NCBI GenBank assembly: GCA_037447655.1
Contig: JBBHKE010000775.1
Span: 225,692 to 289,691 of the forward strand
DNA: 64,000 nucleotides
Reading direction: 5' to 3'
Source of the DNA: Zygnema cylindricum
Taxonomy: Eukaryota > Streptophyta > Zygnematophyceae > Zygnematales > Zygnemataceae
The position numbers and the translations under genes are program-made. Below the pieces are notes generated by a model that made no database searches, was not told where the DNA came from, and worked only from the letters and a program-made list of their open reading frames with translations. Of the stretch, positions 59,805-64,000 are shown piece after piece (position 1 is the stretch's first letter; each line of letters begins with the position of its first letter).

Positions 59805-60781
59805 TGGACTACAGAAATACAGGAAGCCTCTAGATAGTATTTAACTAACCCACTTTAAGCCACAACCACTGCTGCCCAAGAAGGCAAACTGACAATCTGA
59901 CTGCACCCCTGTGTAGCCTGGACTCCCCTGAGTCCGTAGCAAAAAGAATCACTGAAAACGGCCAACCAGGCGATAAGTTATGAGCCGGCAAAAATGCCAA
60001 TTTATACAAAGCTCTCTTAGAGAGAGGTGTCTATCTACCAAAATATTTTCTAAGTCCTAAATCCCTCTCACAATCCCTATCTACTAAAGTACGAACCAAT
60101 AGTATTACTGTAAAGTACAGAAAGGTACAATGGCCGATGTACTTTCTGTACGGCCGGTGTACGACAAGGCTCTTGAGTGGACGCGTGTCATTTTTCCACT
60201 TGTCTGTAGTTTCTCCAGAATTCCCGCGACCGAATGTCATCCTTCCACGCGGCGCCACGTCATGCCACGTCCATAAAATCCAAAGTGACCATTCCGCGAT
60301 CTCGGCGACGACGTGCCCCGTCGGATTAAATCTCACATTAAATGTCGACCGTTCAAGTATTTGTTTCGTGCGAAGTGACGTTCGCACTAAACTTTAACAA
60401 GTTATATGTTCGTTTCGTTTCATATTCTAGTTAAACCATTTCGGTACTATACAATAGTTTATATAATAATGAAACCCTATATAGTCTATCGGACTTCTAC
60501 GACAGACTGGTTTAGAGCTAACGGCTAAGCCGCGCTCTACCGGTCGGGGGTTCGAGTCCTGCCGGACTCAACCTTTTTGTTGAGAGTGACTTAAGTCACT
60601 CTTTAGTCCTTGCTATGGAGCTGAGGCAGCCATGGCTCCATCGCTCTCTCTCTCCTTCAGTGACTACAACAAGAATGGGGGAAAGAGAGAAGAGATGGAG
60701 GCAGGCTGCCATCATTTCTTATATATATATATTCGCGAATTTATTTTAAACTAGAAAATACAAAAACTATTTATTTCAACA
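59785..60781 (-). repeat. Copia B-1 5' LTR
   Basis: Same limits as the 3' LTR. It carries a candidate TATA box (TTTGTATAAATTGG, minus strand, near 59997-60010), the U3 palindrome at 60115-60151 and the antisense tRNA-like segment near 60498-60572. U3 would then run from 60781 to about 60010. The gag ATG is at 59804. Confidence 0.95.
60498..60572 (+). other. tRNA-like segment in B-1 5' LTR, antisense to element
   Basis: A-box-like TGGTTTAGAGCTAACGG and consensus B box GGTTCGAGTCC are about 41 bp apart, as in tRNA genes. The T-arm can pair mostly, but the acceptor stem is weak. It is identical in the 3' LTR. Equivalent segments occur in every LTR family here, always on the strand opposite to the element. 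Confidence 0.55.
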
Positions 60782-63700
60782 GTATTGGGTGGAGTTGGAA
60801 TTCCGAGAGTGACGTGACTGAAGGATCTCTTCCACCTCATACTCGTCTGAGGTTCCTCGAACGGGTGGTAAAGGAGTATGTTGTAGTCGATTAGGGAACA
60901 TTAAATCAGGATCGTGGAATGGTTTAAGAAGGGAAACATGGAAAACATTGTGGATATGCCAGTCTGTCAGGATATCAAACTTGTACGCCACGTCGCCCAC
61001 ACGGGAAAGAATTGTGAATGGGCGCGTGAACTTTGGCGCCAACTTCTTAGAGAGGGCACCCGACAAGGAGAGGTTTACCATATTAAGGCAAACCTTGTCC
61101 CCCACACAGAAGACAGTGTCCTTCCGGTGAGCGTCGGCCTACGACTTTTGACGATCTTTTGCCATTTGGAGCGCTTTGGCCGCCTTTTCCAAGTTTCCTT
61201 GCAAAGTTTTGGCAAAGTCCAGAGCAGCCGGTGTTTGGCAGTCCGCTACCAATACGTTTTGGGGAAGAGTGGGTTGTAGTCCATTGAGGGAGAATGGCGT
61301 AGCATTTGTTGACGAGTGCACTGCACTGTTGTATGCTACCTCGATTGCCGTTAAATGGTCCACCCAATCCGTTTGGTGCACCGAGACATAAGCCCGCAAT
61401 GCTTCCTCCAAAGTTCGATTCACCCTTTGAGTCTGACCATCAGTTTGAGGGTGGTAGGCTGTGGATATGGCCAACTGCGTGCCGCATAACGCAAATAGAT
61501 TTTGCCAAAAGTGGCTCACAAATTTTTGATCGCGGTCACTGACGATCCTTTTCGGAAGATCGTGATGGCAGAATAATTCCCGAAAGAATAAGTCCGCGAT
61601 ATCTCGTGCAGTAGCTGTAGTGGTCGTGGGTAGAAAATGTGCCATTTTCGTTAGGTAATCAACGATGACGAAGATTGAGTCGTAGCCCTCCTTCGTCCGA
61701 GGAAGGGCCACGATGAAATCCATCGAGATCGCCTCCCAAGGAACAGATGGTATTGGGAGGGGGTGTAACAAGCCTTGTTGCCTTGAATCCGATTTGTTTC
61801 TATTACACGAGTCACACGTCCGGACATATTCTGCAATGTCTCGAGTCATGTTTGGCCATTAATACGCCTCACCGACACGTGCGGTTGTTTTATCCCGCCC
61901 AAAATGTCCACTGAGCGGCTCGTCGTGACTCATTTGAAGAATCGTGTGACGAAGTGCCGTATTTGATGGCACATAAAGCCGTGTTGTCTTACTCGGTCTG
62001 TACCGCCACATATTGTTGGCGGTTCGAACGAGTATTTTCCGTTTGATGAGTTCCTTTAGTGAATCATCGTCGCCGTATGCGGCCTTTATCCGTCGTAACC
62101 ACTGTTCGTCCACTTGCACCGTACTGGTGACTACGCTGAGCTTCGGATCTTACGCTTCGGTCAACGAAGCGCTTTTCTCCCTCACAGAGTCTCCGTTCAC
62201 TTGCTGCGGTGCTTGCGGTCGTTGCTCGACTGCCGGCGCAGCGACGTCAGGTCTTCTTGACAGCGCATCCGCCAGGTTCGTTTTGCCCGGCTTATATTCA
62301 ATAGCCAGTTCCGGACCGAAGGTTTGCAGAAACGTCATCCAGCGCACTTGTTTCTTGGACAACTTCGGCTAGGTTTGGGGATATTGTAAGGCGTGGTGAT
62401 CCGTGATAACCGTGATCCGTTTCCCCTGAACGTAACACTTCTAAACCTCCAACGCATTGATAATAGCTATTGTTTCCTTCTCATGGGTAGCCCAGTTCAA
62501 CTCTGCCGCCTTTAGTTTGCGACTGTCGTAGGCGATGGGTTGAAGGCCTTTTCCTTGATCATGCATAAGGATCGCTCCAATAGCCATATCGCTAGCGTCA
62601 GTGATTATCGTCCAAGGTAAGTCCGGATCGGGAACAGCTAACACAGGGGCGGTAACCAACCGCTCCTTTAGTGTGTTAAAGGCTGTTCCTTGCGCCGCTT
62701 TCCAATCATAGGGCGCATCATTCTTGAGCAATTCCGTGAGCGGTGCAGCGATTTTTGCGAAACCTTCGACAAAACGTCGATAATAGGAGCATAGTCCGAG
62801 AAAGCTTCGTAACTCCGTAACATTCGCCGGCTGCGGCCACTCCTTAACTGCCCTAGTCTTGTTTAGATCCACTGCGATTCCGTCCCGGCTCACCACATGG
62901 CCTAAAAAATCAATCTTCTCCTTGAAGAAGTCACATTTACTTCTTTTTGCGTATAATTTATGCTTCCGAAGAATTTGTAGGACCGTCCGTAAATGCTTCA
63001 TATGTTCTTCCTCCGTTCGGCTATACACCAATATGTCATCTAAAAAGACGATCACAAACGCGTCCAGATATTGCCGAAAGATGGAATTCATTAAATGCAT
63101 AAAGGTCGCCGGTGCGTTACTCAACCCGAACGGCATTACCCGAAGCTGGAAATGAACGTATCGAGTCCTGAACGCCGTCTTCTCCATTTCATCCTCGGCA
63201 ACTATGATCTGGTGGTAGCCCCTCCGCAAGTCTATTTTCGAAAAATACTTGGCACCTCGAAGTCGATCCAACAATTCGTCGATCCTCGGCAGGGGGTACG
63301 CATTCTTTACCGTTAATTTGTTCAGCGCTCGGTAGTCTACACACATAGGGAAACCTCCATCTTTCTTGTTCACAAAGAGAACGGGGGCTCCACACGGTGA
63401 CTTGCTTGGTTCGATTGCTCCGGCTTCGATCAACTCCGCGAGTTGCTTTTTGAGTTCGTCCAATTCGGTGTAGCTCATCTTGTACATCCGATTAGCCGGG
63501 GGTACCGCTCCAGGAACAAGCTCTATCCTATGGTCTACTTCGCGCTTCGGAGGTAATCCTTCGGGGAGCTTCGGGGGAAATACATCTGCGTACTCCTCGA
63601 GAAGTTTTGTCATGACTTCCGGGGCCTCATCGGAAGTCTTTCCAATGTCGTCACTTTCTTTGGAGAAGAAGTCGGGGTCCTTCTTCTTCCATTCTTCCGG

Positions 63701-64000
63701 AATCTCCTCCTTCGCCTCCTCCTTTGGCTGGACGACCGCCATACCAATCGCTTCCCCTTTTTTGAGTGCCCTCTTAAGCTGTAAGGCCGAAAGCAGGCGT
63801 CCCTTTTCCGCTCCCTTACCAGCGCTCCCGCTTTTACCTCGAACTCTTCTTCACCTTTCTTCACTCTCATGGCGCCAATTCTCGAATCAATTGTCGGATT
63901 CCATTTTTGCAGCCACGGCTTCCCCAAGATTACCTCATGGTCCCCAAAAGGTAATACATGAAGTTTGTCGTACCATCGGAATTTCCCAATGCCGACGCGT
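60782..64000 (-). pseudogene. Ty3/gypsy chromovirus pol (protease end, RT, RNase H, integrase, chromodomain start), runs off the window
   Basis: From the right edge leftward: protease tail (ILGKPWLQKWNPTID), a frameshift near 63800, RT (PYRMYKMS-type region, [29 protein letters not shown] near 63030), RNase H ([12 protein letters not shown] near 62605), HHCC finger (DEPLSGHFGRDK; CDSCNRNK), integrase (MDFIVALPRT; SDRDQKFVSHF; TDGQTQRVNRTL) and the chromodomain start DEYEVEEILQSRHSRNSNSTQ, where B-1 is inserted. In-frame stops lie at 62441, 62369, 62150, 61859 and 61139. The third integrase acid is Gln (usual motif GQTERVN). A dead element, although its main frame is mostly preserved. Confidence 0.9.

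Larger units (their letters stand above)
54445..60781 (-). mobile_element. Intact Ty1/copia retrotransposon B-1 (6337 bp)
   Basis: Complete element inserted in the gypsy chromodomain. It is flanked by GTATT on both sides (54440-54444 and 60782-60786). LTRs are 997 bp each and differ at three positions by direct comparison. Primer site, polypurine tract and an uninterrupted gag-pol are present. This combination indicates a recent insertion and possible autonomy; expression cannot be judged. Confidence 0.95.

Noticed and set aside
1-64000. CRISPR array, rRNA genes or bacterial-type operons
   Set aside because: No regularly spaced repeat-spacer array or rRNA signature was seen, and spliced genes and retrotransposons show eukaryotic nuclear DNA.

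Overview
The window reads as nuclear DNA of a green plant, probably a streptophyte. Genes have short exons and GT-AG introns. They sit beside a large block of decayed Ty1/copia elements, a Ty3/gypsy chromovirus and DNA-transposon debris. Species cannot be given. All exon junctions are from reading the sequence and phase-matching, without transcript data.

Left end (1-11.3 kb) holds host genes. On the minus strand are two consecutive NAP/SET-type histone chaperone genes: NAP-A at 6185-2051 (7 exons, complete, 326 aa) and NAP-B at 1806-482 (3 exons found, start not found). Diverging from NAP-A across a roughly 500-bp shared promoter is a NEMP (DUF2215) inner-nuclear-membrane protein gene at 6684-11344.

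Middle left (11.3-19 kb) has no recognisable gene. It holds two copies of a roughly 0.3-kb terminal-inverted-repeat element (12.1 and 16.5 kb), a 107-bp foldback hairpin, palindromes and diverged direct repeats.

19 kb to the right edge is nested retrotransposons. In order: copia C1 (+, decayed, 18964-24152); a mosaic copia B-2 (-, 24153-32575) whose RT region is replaced by a CG-rich tandem array and a gypsy-like gag stretch; unassigned sequence with a 10-N gap (32.6-35.4 kb); copia B-3 (-, 35358-39735) split by a solo LTR; an inverted pair C2 (+) and C3 (-), 39736-48865; a PIF/Harbinger transposase remnant (about 50.1-50.8 kb); copia C4 (+, 51457-52851), interrupted by a gypsy chromovirus (-, 52852 to beyond 64000), itself interrupted in the chromodomain by the intact copia B-1 (-, 54445-60781).

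B-1 is the youngest layer: 997-bp LTRs differing at 3 positions, a GTATT target duplication, PBS, PPT and one open 1449-codon gag-pol. The copia families share unusual features. The primer site matches the anticodon arm of initiator tRNA-Met (half-tRNA priming) rather than its 3' end. The gag start codon lies inside the 5' LTR, so the primer site is translated. U3 carries a conserved palindrome and an antisense tRNA-like module with Pol III A/B boxes. The gypsy element carries a roughly 310-residue Pro/Glu-rich and coiled-coil extension after its chromodomain. These are the best candidates for something new.
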